Below, piece after piece: positions 44,663 to 52,328 of a stretch of DNA of 64,000 nt. The DNA lies in contig CAWBOV010000002.1 in the NCBI GenBank assembly GCA_963790525.1, positions 186,001 to 250,000 on the forward strand, in the 5' to 3' direction. Position 1 is the stretch's first letter, and every line of letters starts with the position of its first letter. This stretch comes from CAWBOV01 sp963790525. GTDB taxonomy: Bacteria > Actinomycetota > Actinomycetes > Mycobacteriales > Jatrophihabitantaceae. The translations under genes were made by a program, and so were the position numbers. Under the pieces are notes generated by a model that worked only from the letters and a program-made list of their open reading frames with translations, was not told the DNA's origin and searched no databases.

Positions 44663-44831
44663 GGGTAGCAAGACCGGCAACGGGGGTCGGGGTACGGCGT
44701 TGGGGAATGCCGGACCTCGAGGTTGCTGGAATCGGGGGAAACGAACGACGAGCAGGGTCTGGGCCGGGGGCGGCCCGGGCCCTGTTCTCCGTTTCAGGCA
44801 ATTCCGGTCGAAGGTTGTCGGAGGGTCCGGC

Positions 44832-44837
44832 TAGGGT
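44832..44837 (+). promoter_or_regulatory. Promoter -10 box TAGGGT for the ABC exporter
   Basis: TAGGGT lies 7 bases before ATG 44845, suggesting that the exporter can also be transcribed leaderless, independently of the upstream hairpin region. Confidence 0.45.
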
Positions 44838-44844
44838 CGCCCGC

Positions 44845-45852
44845 ATGTCCACAGCACAGACACCGACGGCCGTGAGCGTGCGCAACCTCGTCAAGGTCTT
44901 CGGCGGAACGGTCCGGGCCCTGGATGGGGTCTCCTTCGACGTCGCCCAGGGCACCGTGCTGGGGCTGCTCGGTCCCAACGGCGCCGGCAAGACCACGGCC
45001 GTCCGGGTGCTCACCACGCTGCTGCGCCCGGACTCCGGCACGGCCACCGTGGCCGGGGTCGACGTCGTGGCCCATCCCGACGCGGCACGGCGCATCATCG
45101 GGCTCGCCGGGCAGTACGCCGCCGTCGACGAGGCGCTCACCGGCCGCGAGAACCTGGTCCTCGTCGGGCGCCTCAACCACCTGGCACGCGCCGAGTGCAG
45201 GGAGCGGGCCGCCTCGCTGCTGGACCGCTTCGGCCTGGCCGATGCCGCCGATCGCGCGCTGAAGACCTACTCCGGCGGTATGCGGCGCCGGCTCGACCTC
45301 GCTGCCGCCCTCGTCGCGCGCCCACCCGTCCTGTTCCTCGACGAGCCGACCACCGGTCTGGATCCGCGCAGCCGCATCGATCTGTGGGACGTGATCAAGG
45401 AGCTCGTCGCCGACGGCACCTCGCTGCTGCTCACGACGCAGTACCTCGAGGAAGCCGACCGCCTCGCCGACCAGATCTGCGTCATCGACCACGGCCGGGT
45501 GATCGCGGAGGGGACCGCCGAGCAACTCAAGGGCGAGCTCGGCGGCACCGTGGTCGAGGTCGTGGTGGCCAGTGAGGGCATGGCCACGACGGTCGCGGAG
45601 CTGCTCGACGGCGTGGGGGACTCGCCGCCGACACGGGACGGCACGCTGGTCCGGGTGGCGTCCGCCACGGGCCCCGCGGCGCTCACCGAGGTGGTTCGCC
45701 GGCTCGATGCCCAGGGCATCACCGCGACCGGGCTGCAGCTGCGCCAGCCCAGCCTCGACGACGTCTTCCTCGCACTCACCGGCCACTCCTCCAGCGAGGA
45801 GGCCGTCGAGGAAACCAGGCGCGGTCGCCGTCGAAAGGCAGGCAGCTCATGA
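44845..45852 (+). CDS. DrrA-like ABC transporter ATP-binding protein
   Basis: 335-aa ABC ATPase. Walker A is GPNGAGKTT, the Q-loop is AGQYAAVDEALTGREN, the signature is YSGGMRRRLDLA, Walker B is VLFLDEPTTGLDP and the H-loop region is LLLTTQYLEEADRLAD. A C-terminal extension (about 230-335) follows, as in daunorubicin-resistance ATPases. With the next gene it forms an efflux pump for a drug or lipid. ATG 44845 is chosen; upstream in-frame sequence is not conserved-looking. It overlaps the permease by 4 bases (ATGA). Confidence 0.93.
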   Translation: MSTAQTPTAVSVRNLVKVFGGTVRALDGVSFDVAQGTVLGLLGPNGAGKTTAVRVLTTLLRPDSGTATVAGVDVVAHPDAARRIIGLAGQYAAVDEALTGRENLVLVGRLNHLARAECRERAASLLDRFGLADAADRALKTYSGGMRRRLDLAAALVARPPVLFLDEPTTGLDPRSRIDLWDVIKELVADGTSLLLTTQYLEEADRLADQICVIDHGRVIAEGTAEQLKGELGGTVVEVVVASEGMATTVAELLDGVGDSPPTRDGTLVRVASATGPAALTEVVRRLDAQGITATGLQLRQPSLDDVFLALTGHSSSEEAVEETRRGRRRKAGSS

Positions 45853-46688
45853 TCGACACCTCCTCACCGCGGATGAGCGGCAACCGGGTGAGTTTCGCCG
45901 TCCGCGACGGGCTCGCCATGATGGGCCGCAACATCCGGCGGATGCTGCGCCAGCCCGACCAGGTGATGTTCACCCTGATCTCACCGATCATGTTCACCCT
46001 GCTGTTCCGCTACGTCTTCGGCGGCGCGATCGCGGGGCTCGGCAGCGTCAACTACGTCAACTACCTGATCCCCGGGATCATGGTGCAGACGGCGATGTTC
46101 ACCGCGGGCAACACCGGATTCGCGCTCGCCGACGACCGCGGGAAGGGATTCATCGACCGGCTGCGGTCCCTGCCGATGGCCCGCAGCGCGGTCCTGTCCG
46201 GGCGGGTGCTGGCCGACACGCTGATCAATGCCACCGGGCTGTTGATCATCATCGTGGTCGGCCTGCTCGTCGGGTTCCGCCCGGCCAGCGTTCTCGGCAC
46301 GGTCGCCGGCTTCCTCCTCCTGCTGGCCTTCACGCTGGCGGTCTGCTTCATCTTCGCCCTGGTCGGGCTGTTCGCCAGCAATCCCCAGACGGTCAACGCC
46401 GCCAGCTTCCCGGTGATCTTCCCGCTCACCTTCGCCAGCAGTGCATTCGTCCCCACGGCGACCATGCCGTCGTGGCTGCGAGCGTTCGCCGATCATCAGC
46501 CGGTCACGCTCGTCATCAACGCGGTCCGCTCGCTGACGTTGGGCGATGTCTCCAGCGCCCAGCGCCACGAGCTGTTCGCGGGTCAGAGCACCTCGTCGCT
46601 GGTCGTCCAGTCCCTGATCTGGACGGTCGTGATCGGAGTCGTGTTCGGTTACCTCGCGGTGCGGCGGTTCAATTCCACGTCGAGTTGA
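45849..46688 (+). CDS. DrrB-like ABC-2 type transporter permease
   Basis: 279-aa membrane protein with six predicted helices, RQPDQVMFTLISPIMFTLLF at the N-terminus and the ABC-2 pattern NYLIPGIMVQTAMFTAGNTG. The EAA-like segment DDRGKGFIDRLRSLPMARSA is also present. It pairs with the preceding ATPase. Likely regulated by the divergent MarR protein, judging from position. Confidence 0.92.
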   Translation: MIDTSSPRMSGNRVSFAVRDGLAMMGRNIRRMLRQPDQVMFTLISPIMFTLLFRYVFGGAIAGLGSVNYVNYLIPGIMVQTAMFTAGNTGFALADDRGKGFIDRLRSLPMARSAVLSGRVLADTLINATGLLIIIVVGLLVGFRPASVLGTVAGFLLLLAFTLAVCFIFALVGLFASNPQTVNAASFPVIFPLTFASSAFVPTATMPSWLRAFADHQPVTLVINAVRSLTLGDVSSAQRHELFAGQSTSSLVVQSLIWTVVIGVVFGYLAVRRFNSTSS

Positions 46689-46721
46689 ACCACCAGCCCG
46701 GAGGAACTCAGGCGCGGGCGC

Positions 46722-48554
46722 TCAGGCGGAGGGGGCCGGCGCCGACGGCTCGGCCACCGGTGCGGACGCGTCCGGGCCGAGTGCCTGCGCGGGGCTGAGC
46801 GTGTCCCGGCGCAGGACCTGCAGCAGCTCCTCGTACGGCCCGACGACGTAGGCCTCGTCGGCGGCGCTGAACCGGGTGTCACGGCGCGGCGGGTACTCCA
46901 GCGCCCCACCGGCAGCGACGCGCCGGATGGCCACCACCCGCGTGCGCGCCGACAGCTCGCGCATCGCCAGTCCGTCGAGCCCGCCACCCGCGGCGACCGT
47001 CAGCTTGCCGAGCAGGAACGGCTGCTGCTCGACGTAGAACGTCCGCAGAACGTCGAGCCCGAGCGCCGCACCGACGAACCAGGGGGCGGCCAGGGCCGAG
47101 GTCGAGCGCACGTGACGGAACCCGAAGTTGCGCTCGATGCTCCGCCCGAGGTCACGGTCGAAGAGCCGGATCACCACGGGCACGTCGTCCCAGCGGCCGC
47201 CGAGCGCGTCGCGCACCGCCAGGCCGCTCTCGATGTTGACGAGATCGTCGCTGGTCATCACGGCCACCGCCGCGCAGGTGTCGAGGTTGGCCGCCTCCAG
47301 GGTCTGCGGCAACGTCGCGTCCGCGATGAGGATCGGCACGCCCAGCCCGCGCGCCTGCACCAGGTACCGGTTGTTGTCATCGCGCTCGATCACCACCACC
47401 GAGCGGCCCCGGGCCAGGATGCCCTCCACCACCCGCAGCCCGACCGACCCGAGCCCGATCACGATGACGTGGCCGACCAGCCCGGTCAGCTGCCGCCGTC
47501 CGAGTGACTCCTCGATCCGCCGGCTCACCAGCAGGTTGATGAACAGCGCGTAGAACACCGCCATGATCACCGAGCTGGCGATCATCAGGCCGATTGCGAA
47601 GACCCGCAGCCACGGCGCCTGGTCGGAGAAGTTGAAGTCGCCGTAGCCGATCGTGGAGATCGACTCCACGGTGAAGTAGATGCCGTCGAGGATGCTCATG
47701 CCGCCGCGCGCCGGGGCACGGTAGGCCAGATGCAGCACGGTCGTCGCCACCACCACGATCAGCAGCAGCGCCACGACGGCCGCGCGCAGGGAGCGGTCCG
47801 CCTCGGCGACGATGGACGCGATCCACTGGCGCGCCACCTGCAGCGGGCGGTGGTGGAGGCGGCGCGCGGCGGGGACGTCCGCGCCGGCCGGACTCACGCC
47901 CACTGCCTCGAACTGCTGCTCCGCCCCGACGAGGGTGACCACGTCCCCCGGACCGACCTCGACGTCCCGGCCGGGGCACACGATCACATCGGTGGTTCCG
48001 GCCGGCACCACCGCGATCGGCGCCAGGTCGCGGAACAGCTCGCGCAGGGTCGAGGACCGTTCGACCGGGACGTCGGCGACGATGAACTCGACGCCGTCCA
48101 GGGCGAGGTGCGGGGTCGTCCCGGGCAGGCAGCTCTCGACCATCGTCGGTGCCGACAGCGAGGCGACGTCGAGGACGCTGCCGTTCCCCGTCACGCCGAT
48201 GACCGCGCGCCCGACCGCGGCATTGGCCAGCTGGATGACCACGCGCAGTTCCGGCCGCAGCTCGTGGACGAGCATCGCCGTCTCCAGGGCATGGAGTTCA
48301 TCGGCCCCGCCGCAGATCACCGCGACCGCGCCGTCGATGCCCGCCCACGCCAGATCCTGGGCGGTCCGGGAGCCGCCCACCAGATTCGGGACGCCCCAGG
48401 CGGACAGCGTGCGGACCAGTCTCGGGTCCGGCGCCTCGTCCACCACCAGGACCCGCACGCCGGACAGGTGCAGTTGCTCGACGGTGCGCACGGCGACGCC
48501 GTCGAGACCGCAGACGATCACGTGGCCGCTCCACGCGTCATAGGTGTCGGCCAC
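46722..48554 (-). CDS. Potassium channel with two RCK (TrkA-type) domains
   Basis: 610-aa protein. An N-terminal RCK/TrkA-N-like domain (HVIVCGLDGVAVRTVEQL) runs to about residue 230. A two-helix pore module follows (about 265-355) with selectivity filter TIGYGDF and helices AAVVALLLIVVVATTVLHLA and IGLMIASSVIMAVFYALFI. A second RCK domain (HVIVIGLGSVGLRVVEGIL) and a C-terminal region complete it. It should conduct K+ and be gated by nucleotides or ions. RCK domains on both sides of the pore in one chain are less usual than a single one. GTG 48554 is chosen because upstream residues are not conserved. Confidence 0.87.
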   Translation of the reverse strand: MADTYDAWSGHVIVCGLDGVAVRTVEQLHLSGVRVLVVDEAPDPRLVRTLSAWGVPNLVGGSRTAQDLAWAGIDGAVAVICGGADELHALETAMLVHELRPELRVVIQLANAAVGRAVIGVTGNGSVLDVASLSAPTMVESCLPGTTPHLALDGVEFIVADVPVERSSTLRELFRDLAPIAVVPAGTTDVIVCPGRDVEVGPGDVVTLVGAEQQFEAVGVSPAGADVPAARRLHHRPLQVARQWIASIVAEADRSLRAAVVALLLIVVVATTVLHLAYRAPARGGMSILDGIYFTVESISTIGYGDFNFSDQAPWLRVFAIGLMIASSVIMAVFYALFINLLVSRRIEESLGRRQLTGLVGHVIVIGLGSVGLRVVEGILARGRSVVVIERDDNNRYLVQARGLGVPILIADATLPQTLEAANLDTCAAVAVMTSDDLVNIESGLAVRDALGGRWDDVPVVIRLFDRDLGRSIERNFGFRHVRSTSALAAPWFVGAALGLDVLRTFYVEQQPFLLGKLTVAAGGGLDGLAMRELSARTRVVAIRRVAAGGALEYPPRRDTRFSAADEAYVVGPYEELLQVLRRDTLSPAQALGPDASAPVAEPSAPAPSA

Positions 48555-48744
48555 GCCTGCATCGTCTCCCGACGCAGGTACCAACCAGGTGAGCGGCAGG
48601 TTACAACGGCGTTCAGGCTCCGCGCCGGTCCCGCCGGAGGCACGCACCGCAGGTGTCTTCGACCGCCCCACGACGGTCCGGAATGATCAACTTTCGCCGA
48701 GCGGCCCCACGCGCGGGTGGGCCTCTCGTGCGCTGAGGAGCGCC

Positions 48745-51510
48745 ATGAAGGCAGCAACACACGACCACCGCCAGCGTGCGACGTCGTCCACCACGGAGCC
48801 GAGGTCCACGTCCGAGCCGGAGGCGGAGGCGGCCACCGACGCCCTCGCGGCGCCGGTCCCACTCTCCGGGCTGGCGCAGGCCGTGGAGCGACGGGCCGTC
48901 CAGCGCAAGGTCGTCGTGGGCGCCGCTCAGGACCCGAGCGAGCTGGAGGCCGACCGGGTCGCGACCGCGGTCCTCAGCGCCCTGCGCCGCGGCAACCCGG
49001 ACGGTGCGGCGGCACCGGAGGTCCAGCGGCACGACCTGCAGCGTCACGGCCTGCAGCGTCACGGCGAACGCGGCCACTCCCCCGGTGCCATCGGCCTGGC
49101 CGGCGGCGACGTCGATGCCGCCACCGAGGACGCTCTCCGCGGCGCGTCCTCCGGCGGTCGGCGGCTGCCCGATGCGCTGCGCGGTCGCCTGGAGAGCGTC
49201 ATGGACGCCGACCTGTCGGGCATCCGCATCCACACCGGTGAGCAGTCGACCGCGCTGAACCGGACGCTGTCGGCATCGGCGTTCACCCATGGGCGCGACA
49301 TCCACTTCCGCGACGGCATGCCCGACGTCTCCAGCGACGCGGGCCTGCATCTGCTCGTGCACGAGCTGGCGCACACCGTCCAGCAGGGCGCGGCGCCCAC
49401 CCGCGACCACGACGCCGACGCCTCCGCTCACGCGCCTGCCGACGGTGCCGCAACCGCCCACGACCTCGGCCGCGGGCACGCGCAACGGGTCCTCGCCCGC
49501 GACTTCGCCGGGGCGATCGGCATCCGGCGCTCGACCGGCGGGCCGGTCATCCAGCGGCACGCGGCGTTCGAGCACTACCTGCTCGGCCAGCTGCACCCGT
49601 CGGAGATCAAGAAGATCCCCGAGGTCCGCAAGATCAACGACAACCCGGGGCAGAAGGCGAACACCAAGAGCGGGCACGGCGGCGGCCTCGAGGAAGGTGC
49701 CGCCACCAAGAAGCTGCGCAACGAGGTCAAGCACCTGCTCGACCAGGAGATGGACCGGTTGCTGGAGTTCAAGGACACCGCCGAGCCGCCGGCGATGACC
49801 GATCGGGCCGGCGAGAAGGGCCAGGTCAAGCGCGAGCTCGACGGGCACTGGCAGATCCCGATCGTGGTGCTCACCTGCCTCGGCGGCGACGAGGTCGTCG
49901 TCTCCTACAGCGAGATGAACACGATGCCCGACCTGTTCGGCAACCCCGAGGCCATCGCCAAGACGCCGAAGGCCAGCGTGCTGGCGCTGCTCCAGGGGGT
50001 CCGGCAACAGCTGTACATCGAGCTGAGCAAGATCCGCGAGGAGCTGTTCGGTGACTCCCGCAACCAGCTCCACAACACGGTGACCCTCGACGCCGACTTC
50101 GAGGGTGCGACGGGACCGCGCTCGCAGGAGGCGACGGAGCGGGGCGAGAAAGCCTTCGGCGCCTACGAGAAGCGCACCGAGATGCAGGTCAACTCGGCTA
50201 CCAAGCAGGGCACGGGCGGCGCCCAGGAGGAGTACTTCGCCGCCCTGGAGCGCAACGCCTGCCACTTCGCGCCGGAGAGCTGGCGGCAGTGGCGCGGGTA
50301 CCACGACGAGGCGGTCAAGCTCGCCAAGCAGTCCTGGCTGGAGAAGGTCGCGTCCACGGCGCTCGGCCTCAACCCGGTCAAGAAGAAGGAGCACGAGGAT
50401 GCGGCCGCCAAGCTGGCCAACGACGCGCTGATCCAGAACAGCTTCGGCGAGCACTACCTGCAGGACTCCTTCGCCGCCGGTCACCTCATCGACAAGACCA
50501 AGATCATGCAGTGGTTCGCGTTGTGGCTCGAGCGCAACAACGACGACCTCGGGACCAAGTCGGCGGCGAAGGCGCAGTGGGCGATGTCGCTGTACGCGGC
50601 CAAGCAGAACCTCAAGTCCAACCCGCAGCGCCTGCACGACAAGGGCGTCCGCGGCGCGCTGCCCTCGGCCACCGCCGCGTCCGACGAGATCGGCATGGAC
50701 AGCGACGATCCCGACATGCTGTTCATGATGAAGTGGCGCCGGGCGGCAGCGGGCAAGTCCAAGTACAAGACCCTGACTCCGGACACTGCGGAGGAGGCCA
50801 CCGGCGTGAAGGGCGCCGAGGCGACGGGCGCGATGATCAACCTCGTGCAGAAGGGCTTCGCCAAGCGGGCGGGGAAGAACAAGTGGTCGATCAAGCAGGA
50901 GCACATCGACGCGTTCAAGAAGGGCACGGGCGGCGCCTACACCGCCGAGCGCGGGAAGAACGTCAGCGGCATGGACGACGAGGAGGCCGTGGCCGAGTTC
51001 AACGTCGCGGCCTACAACACGCTGATGAGCAACGCCTACCTGCAGTCCTCGACCAAGTTCTTCCACGACAAGTTCTGCAAGGAGGGACTGCAGGTCATGT
51101 CCGGGGAGAACGTCGAACTCGGCCGGATCTACGGTGACGCGAACATGCTCAACGCCGGTGGGCAGAAAGGGCTCGAGTACGCAGCGGAGACCTCGCGCCA
51201 GTCGCGGTCGGCCGTGTTCAGCCTCATCAACGGTGGCCCGGAGTTCGCCAATTCGGCGGCCATCGCCCGGCGCTTCCCGAACAAGGTCAAGGCGTTCGGC
51301 AAGTTCGTGCCGATCACCGAGTTCAACACGATCCTGCGCGACCTGGGCAACACGACCTACTTCGCCGAGGCCAAGTCCGTCGGCGCGAAGATCGTCTACA
51401 AGGCCAAGAACGGGATCTCGAGCAAGGGCGCCTTGGACGTGGAGAAGCTCACGTCCGCGATGAGCGACGCCATCGCCAAGGATCTCCAGAACGAGGCGCA
51501 GCCCTTCTGA
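48745..51510 (+). CDS. DUF4157 (eCIS-core) protein with phospholipase C-like zinc motif
   Basis: 921-aa protein. Residues 1-140 are disordered, with VQR motifs and a QRH repeat (93-106). Residues 141-216 form a DUF4157 domain with IRIHTGEQSTALN, ASAFTHGRDIHF and metallopeptidase-like HELAH (206-210) in LLVHELAHTVQQG. After a second VIQRH (269-273) comes a long alpha-rich region. It contains NACHFAPESWRQW (504-516) and EHYLQDSFAAGH (569-580), an H-Y-x2-D-x5-H pattern like zinc-dependent phospholipase C / S1-P1 folds. DUF4157 marks cargo or toxins of extracellular contractile injection systems; none of those structural genes is in the window. No signal peptide. GAGGAG precedes ATG 48745. Confidence 0.8.
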   Translation: MKAATHDHRQRATSSTTEPRSTSEPEAEAATDALAAPVPLSGLAQAVERRAVQRKVVVGAAQDPSELEADRVATAVLSALRRGNPDGAAAPEVQRHDLQRHGLQRHGERGHSPGAIGLAGGDVDAATEDALRGASSGGRRLPDALRGRLESVMDADLSGIRIHTGEQSTALNRTLSASAFTHGRDIHFRDGMPDVSSDAGLHLLVHELAHTVQQGAAPTRDHDADASAHAPADGAATAHDLGRGHAQRVLARDFAGAIGIRRSTGGPVIQRHAAFEHYLLGQLHPSEIKKIPEVRKINDNPGQKANTKSGHGGGLEEGAATKKLRNEVKHLLDQEMDRLLEFKDTAEPPAMTDRAGEKGQVKRELDGHWQIPIVVLTCLGGDEVVVSYSEMNTMPDLFGNPEAIAKTPKASVLALLQGVRQQLYIELSKIREELFGDSRNQLHNTVTLDADFEGATGPRSQEATERGEKAFGAYEKRTEMQVNSATKQGTGGAQEEYFAALERNACHFAPESWRQWRGYHDEAVKLAKQSWLEKVASTALGLNPVKKKEHEDAAAKLANDALIQNSFGEHYLQDSFAAGHLIDKTKIMQWFALWLERNNDDLGTKSAAKAQWAMSLYAAKQNLKSNPQRLHDKGVRGALPSATAASDEIGMDSDDPDMLFMMKWRRAAAGKSKYKTLTPDTAEEATGVKGAEATGAMINLVQKGFAKRAGKNKWSIKQEHIDAFKKGTGGAYTAERGKNVSGMDDEEAVAEFNVAAYNTLMSNAYLQSSTKFFHDKFCKEGLQVMSGENVELGRIYGDANMLNAGGQKGLEYAAETSRQSRSAVFSLINGGPEFANSAAIARRFPNKVKAFGKFVPITEFNTILRDLGNTTYFAEAKSVGAKIVYKAKNGISSKGALDVEKLTSAMSDAIAKDLQNEAQPF

Positions 51511-51529
51511 CCCACTCGCTCCGCCCAGG

Positions 51530-52300
51530 AGGGGTGGCCCACCAGCAGGTGGAATCCGGGAGGGGTGGCCCCCAGCAGGTGGAATCCGGGAAGGTTGGCC
51601 CCCCAGCAGGTCGATTCCCGCGTGTCGCCCCTGCTCCGCGGCCACGCCACCACAACCACCGTGCCGCGTCCGGGAGGGGTGGCCCCCCAGCAGGTGGAAT
51701 CCGGGAAGGTTTGGCCCACCAGCAGGTCGATTCCCGCGTGTCGCCCCTGCTCCGCGGCCACGCCACCACGGCCACCCTGCCGCACCCGGAGGGGTGGCCC
51801 CCCAGCAGGTGGATTCCCGCATGTCGCCCCTGCTCCGCGGCCACGCCACCACAGCCACCGTGCCGTGCTCGGAAGAGTGGCCCCCCAGCAGGTGGAAACC
51901 GGGAGGGGTGGCCCCCAGCAGGTCGAATCCCGCGTGTCGCGCCTGCTCCGCGGCCACGCCACCACATCCACCGTGCCGCACTCGGAGGGGCGGCCCCACA
52001 GCAGGTGGAATCCGGGAGGGTTGGCCCACCAGCAGGTCGATTCCCGCGTGTCGCCCCTGCTCCGCGGCCACGCCACCACAACGGCCATGCCGCGTCTGGG
52101 AGGGGTGGCCCCCCAGCAGGTGGAATCCCGCGTGTCGCCCCTGCTCCGCGGCCACGCCACCACAACCGCCATGCCGCGTCTGGGAGGGGTGGCCCCCCAG
52201 CAGGTGGAATCCCGCGTGTCGCCCCTGCTCCGCGGCCACGCCACCACAGCCACCCCGCGGCCACGCCACCCCGCGGCCACGCCACCCCGCGGCGGCCCAC
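51530..52300. repeat. Modular direct-repeat array (seven long, five short units)
   Basis: Two modules alternate in one orientation. The long unit (about 84 bp) contains CAGCAGGTSGAWTCCCGCG, TGTCGCCCCTGCTCCGCGG and CCACGCCACCAC. The short unit (about 30 bp) is GGGGTGGCCC-CAGCAGGTGGAATCCGGGA. The long-unit core starts at 51621, 51737, 51820, 51933, 52047, 52131 and 52215, with steps of 116, 83, 113, 114, 84 and 84, that is 84 or 84+30. The order is S S L S L L S L S L L L. Each long unit has an AGCAGG / CCTGCT inverted pair. A tail of three CCGCGGCCACGCCAC copies ends it. It fills the gap between two converging genes. Apparent long reading frames through it are artefacts of the 84- and 30-base periods. 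Confidence 0.75.
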
Positions 52301-52328
52301 CGGCCGGTACGCCCCACGGGGGGCAGGG

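Larger units (their letters stand above)
44502..44844 (+). other. Non-coding region between hairpins and exporter gene
   Basis: 343 bases without a convincing gene. It holds TTGACA at 44575-44580 with no well-spaced -10, an imperfect inverted repeat CGGGA / TCCCG near 44596-44612, G-loop hairpin copy 4 (44624-44662), several GGGG words, and a TAGGGT box just before ATG 44845. Confidence 0.5.

Noticed and set aside
48555..48744. Extended N-terminus of the K+ channel
   Set aside because: In-frame codons reach 48671, but the sequence has no conserved features and GTG 48554 directly precedes the RCK strand.
51530..52300. CRISPR array
   Set aside because: Units are adjacent and of two kinds, with no short constant repeat separated by unique spacers, and no cas genes nearby.
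48613..52317. A very long minus-strand open frame and several others across 51396-52660
   Set aside because: They arise because the 84- and 30-bp repeat units are multiples of three and because high GC suppresses stops. The frame also runs antisense through the whole DUF4157 gene and has repeated low-complexity Trp/Arg/Gly peptides without domain features.
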